Positions 1-11,315 of a stretch of 64,000 nucleotides of DNA are shown here, one piece after another (position 1 is the stretch's first letter; each line of letters opens with the position of its first letter). Origin of the DNA: Poecilobothrus nobilitatus (taxonomy: Eukaryota; Arthropoda; Insecta; Diptera; Dolichopodidae); the NCBI GenBank assembly GCA_947095535.1, contig OX352772.1, positions 49,185,445 through 49,249,444 on the forward strand. The letters run 5' to 3'. Under the pieces are notes generated by a model. That model was given only the letters and a program-made list of their open reading frames with translations. It was not told where the DNA came from and did not search any database. The position numbers and the translations under genes were made by a program.

Positions 1-644
1 TGATGTAAAAAATTAAATTTTAAAGTTCTGATTTTAAATAGATTTCGAATTTTATAAAGCAATTTCCTCAATTGATTATAAATATTATTCGATGATCTGC
101 GAAATATTCGTGTTCTGAATAAAAAATTCAATAAATATACAAAAACAAAGCAAGGCAAAAAAGAAGATAAGCTTTGAAACAAAAAAAGAAGTAACCTGCT
201 TTCCGCCCTTCCATATTAAGTTATTAACCGACATTAATTAACTTACTTAAAACGCATACATATATGTCAGCAGTGTCGTCACCCGTGTATTATTAAATCG
301 CATCAAAACTTAAGTTTTACTTTTTGACTTTATCTCGATTTCTTATTAGGTGAAAATGAAGGCGAATTTTGAATATTTATTCACAAAATTTTATAAACTC
401 CAGTTACATACGATTAAAACAATAAAATACGAAATTTCAAATATTCTAAAAAATGCGATAAGTATATATATATATATGTACATATTATGTGCATTTAAGA
501 AAACATTTACTTACTACATTAAAACTAGTAACAAATGTTTAAAATATTATTTTGAAAATACATATGTATATGTATGTATGTATGAAAAATATGCATTTAA
601 TTTAAAAAAAAATTAATAGAAATAATTTTACATACAAATCCATT
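1..644. other. AT-rich noncoding DNA
   Basis: TATA/TATG repeats at about 464-480 and 555-585. The open frame here is low-complexity. Nothing else is recognisable. Confidence 0.6.
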
Positions 645-1415
645 TTTAACACATTTTTCCAAAAAAAATTTTAAAAAATTTGTCATTAGTTTCAACTTTA
701 TCCGTCTTTCTTTCTGTCCGTTTGTTTTGAAAACATTTATACCGTTAAAGCTAGAGAAATAAAATTTTAACCATTAATAGATGTTATAGATGTTATGCGT
801 TTTTAGGTACTCCACCCATTAAGAACATACAACCTACAAGGACCTACAAAAAATTTTGCTTAACATTTTATCAATACCTAAAAACGTCAAAGTACAGGGC
901 GTTTTTATAGTTTTATAAATTAATATCAAAACAATACCGCGTGTTTAGCAATTTAGTATTTAAATGCACCGTAATATGAAGATAAAATTTTGTAAGATTT
1001 CCATTTCTTTATATCTTAGGCACGCTTTTATTTAGAACTTTGAAATTTTAAGATAAAAAAGAATTCAGCATAAATTACCTAAGAAATTTTTTTTGTAAAT
1101 TTTCCTGATTTAAGAGTTAAATTAACGATCAAAAATTGAAAATTTACTATTTTTAGATAGACACTTCTATTTAGGCCCTTGTATCAATTTTTTCAAAATA
1201 AAACGTTAATATCAAATGTGCAACATTTATAGGATTTCGTTAAAATTGAAGATAGTGTATTTAGATTTTTCACAATTTTTGTTTCTTAAATATGAATAAA
1301 ATTCTAAAAAAAGTACAAATTTTAGTGTAAGTCATAGTATTCTAAACGGTTTTTAGTGCTTTTTGGGAAATGTGCGAATTCAAAAACCTTTGAATTTACC
1401 ATCTGCCTTGTTTAC
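645..1415. mobile_element. TIR repeat family R3, short form (one internal unit)
   Basis: It starts AACACATTTTTCCAAAAA and ends TTTTGGGAAATGTGCG, inverted versions of one another. Inside is a block GTCCGT...ACCGTTAAAGCTAGAGAAAT and one copy of the TATCTTAGGCACGC...AAAATTGAAAATTTAC unit. It is homologous throughout to 14.37-15.66 kb. No coding potential, so it is a non-autonomous DNA element by structure. The superfamily is unknown. Confidence 0.7.
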
Positions 1416-1627
1416 ATTATGTAAGAGATTTCCAATAAGAATGATAAAATTTCAAAATAAAATAAAATACAAAAAGCTTTATAGTATTCAACTTTCAGTC
1501 CATAAGCTATAAGCTGCAACATATTCCATGTTGTTACGTCCCAACCACAGTGAAACATTAAAAAATCATTATTTTATTGCAAGTGGGAGTTGTATGCATA
1601 ATTAGAAGTATAAAACTATATTTTAAA

Positions 1628-2255
1628 GATTATCTAATTCATGGCTAGTGGTTAAGTCGCCAGCCTTTCAGTCGAAAGGTCTGGAGTTCAAATCCCGGTC
1701 AGGTCATATAAATAAAAAAAATAAGTAGTAATAATAGTAAATATGTAGTAATATCGTAATAATGTATATCGTATTATTAATAGTAATAATAATAATAGTA
1801 ATACTAATAATAATAATAATAATAGCTGCTACAGTGGTGAGTAGAGCTACCTTTGGTTATATCATGCAGGAAGGTGATATATATTCTACTGCACGTTGTA
1901 ATCGACTGATGGCCCGGCTCTGTAGTAAAAAATAGCTGCTACAGTAACAGTGAGGGTTGCCTTCAATAATTACCTCATGCAGTACTATATACTATAGCTG
2001 CATGTTGTAACTGTTACAGTAACGACTACAGTCATTGATAGCAATTTCTATTTTAGATATCCTTCAGAATATTCTAGTTATCCTTTCCCATTCCTACTCC
2101 CTAGCCAATATATTGCATTTGCAGGTAAGGGTTTCATTCAATTATATTGGTTAAAGGAGGGGGTGGGTTTAGTCAGTAAGAATCTGACACTATACCAAAG
2201 GCAAATATTTAGTGTCTCTGGGAGATTCCCACCCCTCTTGGGAAAAATATATATA
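1628..2255 (+). mobile_element. SINE-2 copy 1 (about 620-bp tRNA-headed element, full length)
   Basis: The tRNA-like head at 1628-1706 has A box TGGCTAGTGGTTAAG and B box GGAGTTCAAATCCCGG. A TAA/TAG-repeat spacer follows, then two diverged units starting AGCTGCTACAG (1823 and 1933). Next is a conserved 3' block with TAGCCAATAT...GCAGGTAAGGGTTTCAT, GGGTTTAGTCAGTAAGAATC and GAGATTCCCACC, then an A/TA-rich tail. An 11-base duplication TATATTTTAAA lies at 1617-1627 and 2256-2266, although the right one overlaps a TA repeat. Confidence 0.82.
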
Positions 2256-2266
2256 TATATTTTAAA

Positions 2267-4833
2267 TAAAGTTCACGTTAATATTCGCTCATAATATTTT
2301 AGATATGGTTACCATAAACATTCAAATTTCTATCATTCTTATTTAAATATCCAATCCTATATATATATTTATGTATCTATATGTAAGTATAATTCAACAC
2401 AAGCCAATACATAAGTAAATATAAATTTTAAATTAAAACGGAAATTCAAATTCATTAAAATGTATATAGGTATAAGTTTTGAAATAATTTGGTTTTGTTT
2501 TGTTGGTCAAAAAATTTTAATTCTATTTTTTGGTTCATAATTTCACTATTGGTAATGAATGAATATAATCAATCCTTTATTTCCTTACCATTTCAAAGGT
2601 GGATGAAAATTTTTGAGTGATTTAATGTAGGTTTGTTTGTGTTTTTTATTTGGTTTTTTTTTTTTTTGGTATTTTTATTTTATTTTGTGCTTTTGTTTTT
2701 GCTTTTAGGGGTTGTAGGGAGAGGAGGGGGAGGGGGAGAGGGGTTGTTAACAATCTAAAAATTCTGTATGGTTTAGTGAACAGGTATATTATGAAATTTA
2801 AAATAATAAATGCATTATAATAAATAAAAAATAAAAAAATCCGTAAACATTTTTATTATAAAAAAAAAAAATAGAAATTACGAAATAGGATATTGTTATT
2901 TTTATAACAATAAATGAATATTTTTACATAGATTTTATTTATTTTAATTTACATATTTATTTTTAACATTACACATTACAGAAAGAAAGAGAAAGAAATA
3001 TGTACTAGCATCACATAAGTCAACAGAAAAAAAAAAAAACAAATTATTTTACACTTAATGGAATTTTCATTTTTCGTGTAAAATTAGAAGATTTTAAAAT
3101 TTTTGATTATATATGTATGTAGGTATGTATGCATATATGGAAAAATATTTTCATATATTAATTGGAATTATTTTAAAACCAATTGGTGGTGTTAATTCAA
3201 TATTTTCTTTTAGTATACTTAGTTACTAACCCTTTTTTACATTTAATTAAAAATAAAATTAAAAGCATTAAAAGCATTTTTTTTGTCATAAAAAAGACAA
3301 TTGAGATTTTCGAAATCTTTTAAAAAAAAAAAAAACCAATCTGAATTGAATTTAAACTTTAAATTCAAATTAAAAAAAAATATTTTCTAGATTCCAGAAT
3401 TTTTAGATAAAATCTTGAAATCCTATAAAATCTAATCTAAAAAAAAACCAATTTCCATCAAAGATCTTGAAAGATTAAGAAACAATATGTGTATTAATAG
3501 ACGACGTCTAAATAAAATGTAAATAAAGAAACCCGAGTAGTTACACAAAACTAATTCATTGATGAGGCTACACAGACGGTTAGGTTGTTGGAAAGAATAA
3601 ACCAGATGAAGGTGAGGCTGAATGCAAGCTGCATAAGGTATATGTAGGTAAAGTAGTGATCTTCACGATGCTATATGCGTAAAGGCCATAATTAGCACTA
3701 GGTTGAGGCATTTTGATCACGTGATTTGTTTTTTTGTAGTTTTTTTTCGGTTATATATCCAATGCGTGGAGTTCAGATACGAAAATGTGAAAAAATAAAT
3801 TTTTAAAAATTGACAGATCTCTTTAATCTTTTTTTTTTGCTTTTAAATTTTCACACAGAATTCACGGCGTTCGTCGTGAAAATTAATGTTTTTGGAATTC
3901 TATTTTTTTTTTGTTTAAGAAATTCAAAAAACATGGTTTTTAATTAATGGTATTTTCTAGAAATCCGAAACAGGATGACCCATTAATCCATATTATATAT
4001 TATTTGCATAAAGATTTAAAACTCTTGGGCTGTCTAACAGAACAATAATATTTTGTTGTTAAAATTTAAACACAATTGCTAAGATCCTTAATTCGGTTAT
4101 TTTGTTTGTTAGGTATTAAAAATTTGGCATTCAAAGGTAAAAATTAAATGCCAGAATGGATTAAGAGAACACAATGGAAATTTGTTATGAATTTTTCCTA
4201 GGCCATAAAATCGTCTTGCAAATTTAGATACAATTCCAAAATAAAATATTTTTTTGGTAGTAGACCGCCGTGTAAAAATGGAATTACTACAATTTTTACG
4301 ATATAATTTTATTAAACCCTTTGCCAAAAAGCAATATTTGTGAAAACTTTAAACTCAACCAATCAAACTGTTTAGGCAGGACAACAAAAAAACAATAAAT
4401 CTTAACAGGTTGAGTTTACAAGTTTATTGAAATTTGCATATATTTAGGCTTGTATGAATATGGTTGTTTATATGTACGTAATGATCGGAAGCTCTTAATA
4501 GAATATCAGGTCATTATATATTTATATATACTCTGTGAACTTGGTTTTAGTCGTTGTTGAACGAAAATACAGATAAACAAAGAGGTTATAAGTGAATTTA
4601 AATAAAGTATGGAGAGAATAATTAAATTTTATTTTTATATTGGACATTCCTTTTTTTCAATATAAATAAAAGTAATTTTTAGTGTTAAGAACAAAAGTAA
4701 AATAATTATTTAAGATTTTAAAATTGATATAATATTGTTATTTAAGATTTTTAATAAATTTTTGGAATACCTATTTTCAAGATTATTTTTTTATCATAAT
4801 CATAATATTATACAATTAAATTTGTAGAGACAT
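2267..4833. other. Noncoding stretch between SINE-2 copy 1 and SINE-1 copy 1
   Basis: Holds the G-rich tract, T-runs around 2650 and A/T homopolymers. A slightly more mixed patch at 3530-3730 shows no open frame or family match. Minus-strand frames near 4.1-4.3 kb look like chance. Confidence 0.55.
2708..2743 (+). other. G-rich tract with quadruplex-forming potential
   Basis: Six G runs in 36 bases (GGGG, GGG, GG, GGGGG, GGGGG, GGGG) directly follow a long T-rich tract ending CTTTTAG. No comparable G-run cluster was noticed elsewhere in this AT-rich window. It could form a G-quadruplex. The T tract plus AG also makes it look like a splice acceptor, but no coding frame follows. Confidence 0.6.
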
Positions 4834-4844
4834 AAATCAAATTT

Positions 4845-5034
4845 TTTTTTTTTAACGCATTTCTAAGCCACATAAATGTGAACAGGAAATTACACAGCCT
4901 TTCCTGTTCAGGCGTGGCTGTAAATATCGTAAGGGGAAATAACTCTTACGACGTGTGTGGGGTTCGAACAAACACTCCCTCGGTGTTATTTCGAATTTTA
5001 TACGTTCTTACCCACTATAGGACACCGAGGCCCC
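4845..5034 (-). mobile_element. SINE-1 copy 1 (tRNA-derived SINE, full length)
   Basis: Read on the minus strand: a GGGGCCTCGGTG start, a degenerate A box, then a B box near TTCGAACCCC. The body has the CTTACG-type hairpin and the ACAGGAAA/TTTCCTGT hairpin, then the terminal CACATTTATGTGG stem and a poly(A) tail, seen as a T-run at 4841-4853. An 11-base target-site duplication, AAATCAAATTT, lies at 4834-4844 and 5037-5047. This supports recent LINE-mediated insertion. Confidence 0.9.
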
Positions 5035-5047
5035 ACAAATCAAATTT

Positions 5048-5825
5048 CACAAACTTTTAAACATCAACAATCTCATATTTTCATATTTTATGACTTTTAA
5101 AGATTTTTAAATTGTGTAAATTGTTTAAACTCATTAAATAGATAGAGCCTATTATATAAGAGAGAATGTCTTCGTTCATATAAATTGGAGGCATAAATAT
5201 GGTACTTCAATATTAATATTACATATTACAATAGTAAAAAATAAAGAATTGTATACCTACTTTAAAAGTTCTATATAACCAAGAGTTTACTCCATTATCC
5301 TTTTATTTTTTTTTTCTATTTCTTAATGTGAAGTTTATTTGATTTTCTTTTTAACAATATATTTAATGTACTATTTTATTGAATATCATTATCTAGATAC
5401 ACATATGTATCTACGAATATAATAGAATTTCGTAAAACTAACAAAATCCAATTTTTACCTTTCACAAAGACTAACGTCTTATTTAAGGCAGCAGTTATTC
5501 TTAGTAAAGTATTTATGATTCATGTTTTTAGATTCTTTAATTTAATTCTAAATTCAAATGTACGAATTTTCTACCGTTAAGTTGAAACTATACTGTGTTT
5601 TTATAAATATTTATCGTGTGACTAATTCTTATATCATTTTTCTGGTTCTATGTTTCAGCCAAATGACGAAAAAATGTAATAAAATATATTATATATGTAT
5701 AAGTAAATCTGAGTGTGTATTAGTAAAATTAGCATAAGTCTAATATTTAGATCGCGAAAAAAATGTATATAATTTACTGTCATATCTAATGTTAGACTTG
5801 TGATATACCGAATTAAAGATTTAAG
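5048..5825. other. Noncoding DNA between SINE-1 copy 1 and SINE-3 copy 1
   Basis: Plain AT-rich sequence. I see no structured feature. Confidence 0.55.
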
Positions 5826-5990
5826 TTTTTTTTTTCCTTGCCACTTCAATAAGGAGCATAAGGCATCCACTAAGTCATTTATTATTCATATTTGACTAAG
5901 CTTCAATTTCGTGAATCATTAATTTTACTAAACCGTTGATTACTTGGATGTAGCTATTGTACAAGACCAAAACGTTTCGTATGAAACGCC
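5826..5990 (-). mobile_element. SINE-3 copy 1 (3' part)
   Basis: Minus-strand match from CTTGTACAATAGCTACATCC through AACGGTTTAGTAAAATTAAT and GAAGCTTAGTCAAATATGAA to GGATGCCTTATGCTCC and a poly(A) tail, seen as T at 5826-5835. The head is missing. It is one of the least diverged 3' regions. Confidence 0.8.
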
Positions 5991-5993
5991 GGT

Positions 5994-6046
5994 ATCTTAA
6001 TAATTATTAAGATCTAGGTATCTAGGTATCTTAATAATTATTAATC
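5994..6046. repeat. 20-bp perfect palindrome, partly duplicated 35 bp away
   Basis: ATCTTAATAATTATTAAGAT at 5994-6013 is its own reverse complement. ATCTTAATAATTATTAATC recurs at 6028-6046, with TCTAGGTA repeats between. It lies immediately beyond the 5' edge of the SINE-3 copy 1. Confidence 0.8.
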
Positions 6047-6566
6047 TGGATAAAGATGTAACTATATAATTTTTATTTTATTTTTTGCCACAATAACTCA
6101 TTTAGCTCATGGTTATTTAGCTATTTGTCTTCAAATAAAATTTTAAAGAAAAATGGATGAGTCAACTCCAATTCAAATCATAAATTTTGGTTAATTTGCG
6201 TTTGCAAATCGTTTCGTATATCTGTGCTATATGATGTGTGATACATCTAATATGGTATGCGTGTAAAGTTTAACTCTCAACATCCGAATGAATTTCTGCA
6301 ATAAAAAATAAATCGAATAATAAATTATTTTTTTTTACAATTTTTAACTTACTTTCATTGCTTTAAAATAACCAGAAGTTTTAAACGTAGATATGGCAAC
6401 CGTCTGCACATTATTTTGGTTAGCCAGGCCCATTCGACTTAAGCAATTCCACTAAAACCCAATTCAACCAGATAAACTTTTTAAATTTTAAAAATTGATA
6501 TACATAAAATTAAAACATAAAATTATACATAAATATTCTGGAAAAAGGATTGAATTTCAACCAACC

Positions 6567-6600
6567 TAATCCTGATTATCCTGATTTATATCCTGATTTT
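6567..6600 (+). repeat. Short tandem TATCCTGATT repeat (three units)
   Basis: AATCCTGATT, ATCCTGATTT and ATATCCTGATTTT lie in tandem, period about 10-12. Confidence 0.7.
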
Positions 6601-6873
6601 GCAACCAACCCTTAAATCCACTCTAATTATTTTTTTTACATGCATATGTATGTCTATATATTGTCTTAGTTGAATTGTTTCATTCGAATGGACCGGTAAC
6701 GATTATTTTGTATTACATCATTGTTTTGGAATATCTCGAGCCAATTCAAGAACTAGGTACCTACATAACCAAAAAATCTGAATGACACTTTATATTCTAA
6801 ATCATAGTTTAAGATTCATAAATATATTTTGAAAATTCAAATTTTTCTTTTTAGTTTAAAACAAAATATAAAA

Positions 6874-6894
6874 ATATATATATATATATATATA
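6874..6894. repeat. (TA)n microsatellite
   Basis: Uninterrupted AT dinucleotide run of about 21 bases. Confidence 0.85.
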
Positions 6895-9800
6895 AATATA
6901 CCTTACTAAAATTAAATATAATAATTTTAAAGTTCATTCAGAAACTGAAGAACAAATTTAAAAGTTTTTGAAAATATTATTTGATCTAATATTTACTTAA
7001 GATAAAATTAAAATTTCAAAATAAAAAAAATCTAAAACACAAAAAAATAAAGAGAAACTTTGTTTTTTAATTTAAAAAAAAAAAATTAAATAAAACAAAC
7101 TATAATAAAACTACTATTCAAACTTTTATTCTATAAATTTTATATTTTCTATGACAAACTTTTTTTTTTTCTTTATTTTAAATTTTTTTTTTTTTTGTTT
7201 TTCCTCTCCAATAAAACCAAAATGTAATGAGGTTGTACCAAAATTGAAAAGGACTTAAAAAATCCACCAACACTACATTAACAAAAAACACTATAAAAAA
7301 AAAAAATAAATAAAAAAAAAAACAATCTACAGTTACACTATTTACAACTTAAAAAAGTTTCGCAAGAAAAAAAACAACCTATAGATATATTTATATAATA
7401 CATACATATTATTCATACCTACCTACTTATAAATACTTTTAAAAATAAAAAATTGTTAATATGTAAAATAAAAAGTATATTTTTATTTTTTATAACATTA
7501 AAAAATAACATTTAACATTACCAAATAACAGGAGAATATGTAAATACGTATACATTTATTACATTAAATGTTAAAATGAAAAACATCGCTTTTCAATATC
7601 AAGAGAAAAAATTTTCCATTCTCTATGTATGCATGCACTAACAAAACCCACACAAATAACAAAAAAAAAAACTTTCAAGAATAACAGCAGCAACAACAGG
7701 AGAAAAATAATAAACTTTTTTTTTTACAGTATAGAACAACATATAGGAATAATTATTTATAATATATAACATTTATATTTTATACTTATTATATACACAT
7801 TTATACACAGTATATTTTACATTGATTATAATTATGTATATATACCTACATACATGTTTATTTCTATTTAATTTGTATATGAATAACTGTATATACTTTG
7901 GTACTCTCCAATACAATAATTATATGTACACTCCTCTTCATTTTAATCATATGGTTTTTTAATAAAAATTTATTAGCAACACGTACCTATGTGTACATAA
8001 TTAATTTACATATTCATATACATATGTACCTACATATTATTATGTAATATTTTTATTATACATAGTATATAATATTTTCATGTAAATATATACAGTAAAT
8101 CATTATATGTACGTACAAAATGTTCAGTTATTTGTGAATATTTAGACATAACAAAAATATACAAAGATTTTTAACATAAAAATAAAGTGAATGAATTGAT
8201 TTAAAAGATATACATAATATATGTATCTATATATATATATATGTATATATAATTCAGTATAAACACACATGTGCAAGAATCTTCCATATCGATATAACTC
8301 GAATATATTATAATATTTACGTACATATATGGTAAAATATTCTTTAAATAATGTATTCATATTACATATGCATATATGTATGTATATAAATTAGCATATG
8401 TTAAATAAAAATAGTTAGTGCGCTTTTATCTATTCATATATGTACACCTACATATATTTACATACATGTGTATTAATATAATTTTATCCTTTTACTCATT
8501 ACATTATTCTTGTTATTTTCATTTTCTTTTATTTTTAGGATTTTAGTACCGTTATACTGAAGTAATTTTGTTGATAATATCAACTAAAAAATATACATTT
8601 TTCTGTTTTTTTTTTATATTATTTTTGTTGTTATTTTTTTTTTTTTTTTTTTTTTTATACTTCTGTGTATATTTTCTCTCCTCATTAAAACTAAAAACAA
8701 ACCAGACGACAGTCAACCAAAAGCAATCAACCATCCAGCGGTGAAAATTTATTTTTGTTTTATACTAATAATAATAATAATAATTTTATACATTTACCGT
8801 TATACAAATTCATTTCGTCACTTTAAATCTAATCACACAGTGTACGTTAACGTAAAGTTAATATTTTTTTTTTGTTTTTTTGTTTTTTTGTTTCATTTTT
8901 GATTATTATTATTGTTATTATTTTGTTGATTTGTTATTATAGTTAACTTGGTGTAGTAACGGGAGTTTTTTTTTTTCGGTGAAACAGAAAAACAAAAAAA
9001 ACATTTCTTCACATGCAATTTGATTTGTGTAGAGCTGTTGTGTTGGAAAAAAAAAACTTAAAATAAGCAAAAAATAAAAAAAAATACACTTTATATAGTT
9101 CTTGTCAGTTTTGTTTTAGAATTTTTTTTTTTTTCTATTTGTGAGTTAAATTTTGTGTAACGTCGTCAGTATACCGATGATATACAGATTATTTTGGTTT
9201 GCCGTTATTTAATCAAGAATAGTTTTTGAGGTAGGCGGCGGAAACCGATAAAAAAATCTTTAAAATATAAAAATAAAATATTATGTCCTGTTTTTTTTTT
9301 TATTTTGGTTTATTCCGTTACTATTTTTGTTTTGTTCTAAATATTAAATTATTTGTTTTAATACTATTATTATTTTACCGTTATAACTTTTCTTACTTGA
9401 AAAAAAATAAAAAACAATAAAAATTAAATAAAAATTTATTTGCAGAAATTTTCATCAAAATTAGATTTTTGGTATAAAGGTAATTTTTTTGGAAAAAAGA
9501 ATTCTTACAAAAAACAAAAAAGAATAATAGAGTAAGAAAAATAATAATAATAATAAATAAATAAATGTGAAAATTTGACTAAAAATAAAAATAATTTACA
9601 GTTATTTGAACATAATAAAAATTTGCTAAAAATGTAAAAAGAAAATATTATAGTGTATAAAAAATAAAAACGAACAAAAAGAGAGAAAAAAAAAAATTTA
9701 AAAAGTAAAATGGAAAAGAATTAATTTATGCATAAACACATGCAAAATTTCAATTAACAAAGGATTTACTTATTTATTTTGCATGTATAAATTGTATATT

Positions 9801-10636
9801 TGAGAAAAAAAAACCGTTAATAACGTTTGTCTGTTTTTTTTGTTGTATTGTTTAAAATTAAGGCAAAAATAAGTTTTCTTGTTAAATACTCACATGCACA
9901 CATACATATATATGCATACACATATGTAGGGATATGTTTAATATGTTTAATGTTTAATGGATAAATATTTTGAAAATAGTGTAAAATGTAAATGTAAAAC
10001 TAATCAAAGTGAATTTAAAGTAACGGTGTTTCAGTATACATACATATTCATTATAAGTTGTATTTTAATTCACAATAAAAAAATATTACCATTCAAAAAT
10101 AAATATATCGTGTAAAAAAGACATTTAACTGTAAAATATTTATAATGTCATTATACATTTTGTAGTGATTGATGGGTTAAAGGTGAAATTTGCACGTTTC
10201 TTTTGGAAAATGTGAATATTTTTAACTATATATTTAAAACATAGGAGCTTCCAATAATTAAGTAAGTATAAAAATAAATAAAAAACAAAAACAATAAATA
10301 AAAATATATTACTAACAAATTAGTACATTAGAATTTTTAATAGATAGTAATAACGGTGTAATATAAATAAACAAACGGTTATTGAAGAGGAAAACAAAAC
10401 GAAAAAGAAAAAAAACAAACAAAACAAAAACTAAAAATCGTTTAGATCAGTTACCAGTTAATTTTGAGGTTATCCAAAAAAAAAGAAAACAATAAAAAAG
10501 AGAAAAATATAAAACCTACTGACATATTCTGGTGGTTAATTTTTACCAAAGTGAGAAAAAAAGTTTACACATACTACCTACATATATATTATTATTTAGA
10601 AATATGTACATATGTTTATGTATGACTGTATATAGT

Positions 10637-10670
10637 ATATGCCTATATATATACATATATATAGGCATAT
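10637..10670. repeat. Perfect 34-bp palindrome (16-bp arms, 2-bp centre)
   Basis: ATATGCCTATATATAT, AC, then its exact reverse complement. It can extrude as a hairpin. The GCC/GGC pair sits 8 bases out from each inner edge in otherwise TA sequence. Confidence 0.85.
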
Positions 10671-11094
10671 TATATTAGTTATATGTGGTTTATTCAGAAA
10701 AATAGAAAAAAATTAAAAGAAAACGATTAAATTGATTTGGTTTTGTGGTAATAACACGTCTTGCTTTTTAGTTCTAAAAAAAAAATTATTAAATAATAAA
10801 CCAAAATAAATTAACTGACTAATTATTTTAGGACTTAATTAATATACATTTTAATTCCAATCCGTTTTTATTTTCTAAAATTACCTACATACATCTAAAA
10901 AATTTTATGATTTTATTATTAATAGTAGGTACATATAGGCAGGTACTAATTTGTTTTAGTACACATTATGTACAATCAAATGCATTAATAAAAACTACTT
11001 AAAAAATAGAGTTTTCATTTCCACAAAATATAAACAAAAAAAACTTCAATGCCTTTAAAAAAAATTTCAATTTGATATCAAATTTTTTTTCGTC

Positions 11095-11315
11095 TTTCCT
11101 AAGGAAGGTGGAAATTTCCCAAAGACTCCAAAAATATCTCCTTGATAGTGTCAGATTCTTACTGACTAAACCCGCCTCTCCTTTTATGCAATATAATGGG
11201 GTGAAACCCCTAACTACTAACACAGTATATTAGCTAGAGACTGACATTGGTAGGAATAGGATAAAGAATACAGAAACTTTGGGTGTAAGACTGGGAACAG
11301 TGAATCCGTATTGAT
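11095..11315 (-). mobile_element. SINE-2 copy 5 (3' half only)
   Basis: On the minus strand: GTTCCCAGTCTT, then a diverged TAGCTAATATACTGTGTTAG, then GGCGGGTTTAGTCAGTAAG, AATCTGACACTATCAAG and AATTTCCACCTTCCTTAGG. This matches the terminal 210 bases of the other copies. The 5' truncation is the usual outcome of LINE-type reverse transcription. Confidence 0.78.

Larger units (their letters stand above)
6047..11094. other. Long element-poor AT-rich stretch
   Basis: About 5 kb with no recognisable SINE, LINE or TIR element. It is dominated by A/T homopolymers, TACATA/TATG microsatellites (notably 7.4-8.5 kb) and TAA runs. Small GC-richer islands occur at 8700-8745 and 9160-9255 (GTAGGCGGCGGAAACCG). 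It could be UTR-like or regulatory sequence, but nothing proves it. Confidence 0.5.

Noticed and set aside
4878..5060. ORF with VNIVRGNNSYDVCGVRT and its relatives at 39.2 and 59.1 kb
   Set aside because: All are translations of SINE-1 copies in different orientations, not a protein family.
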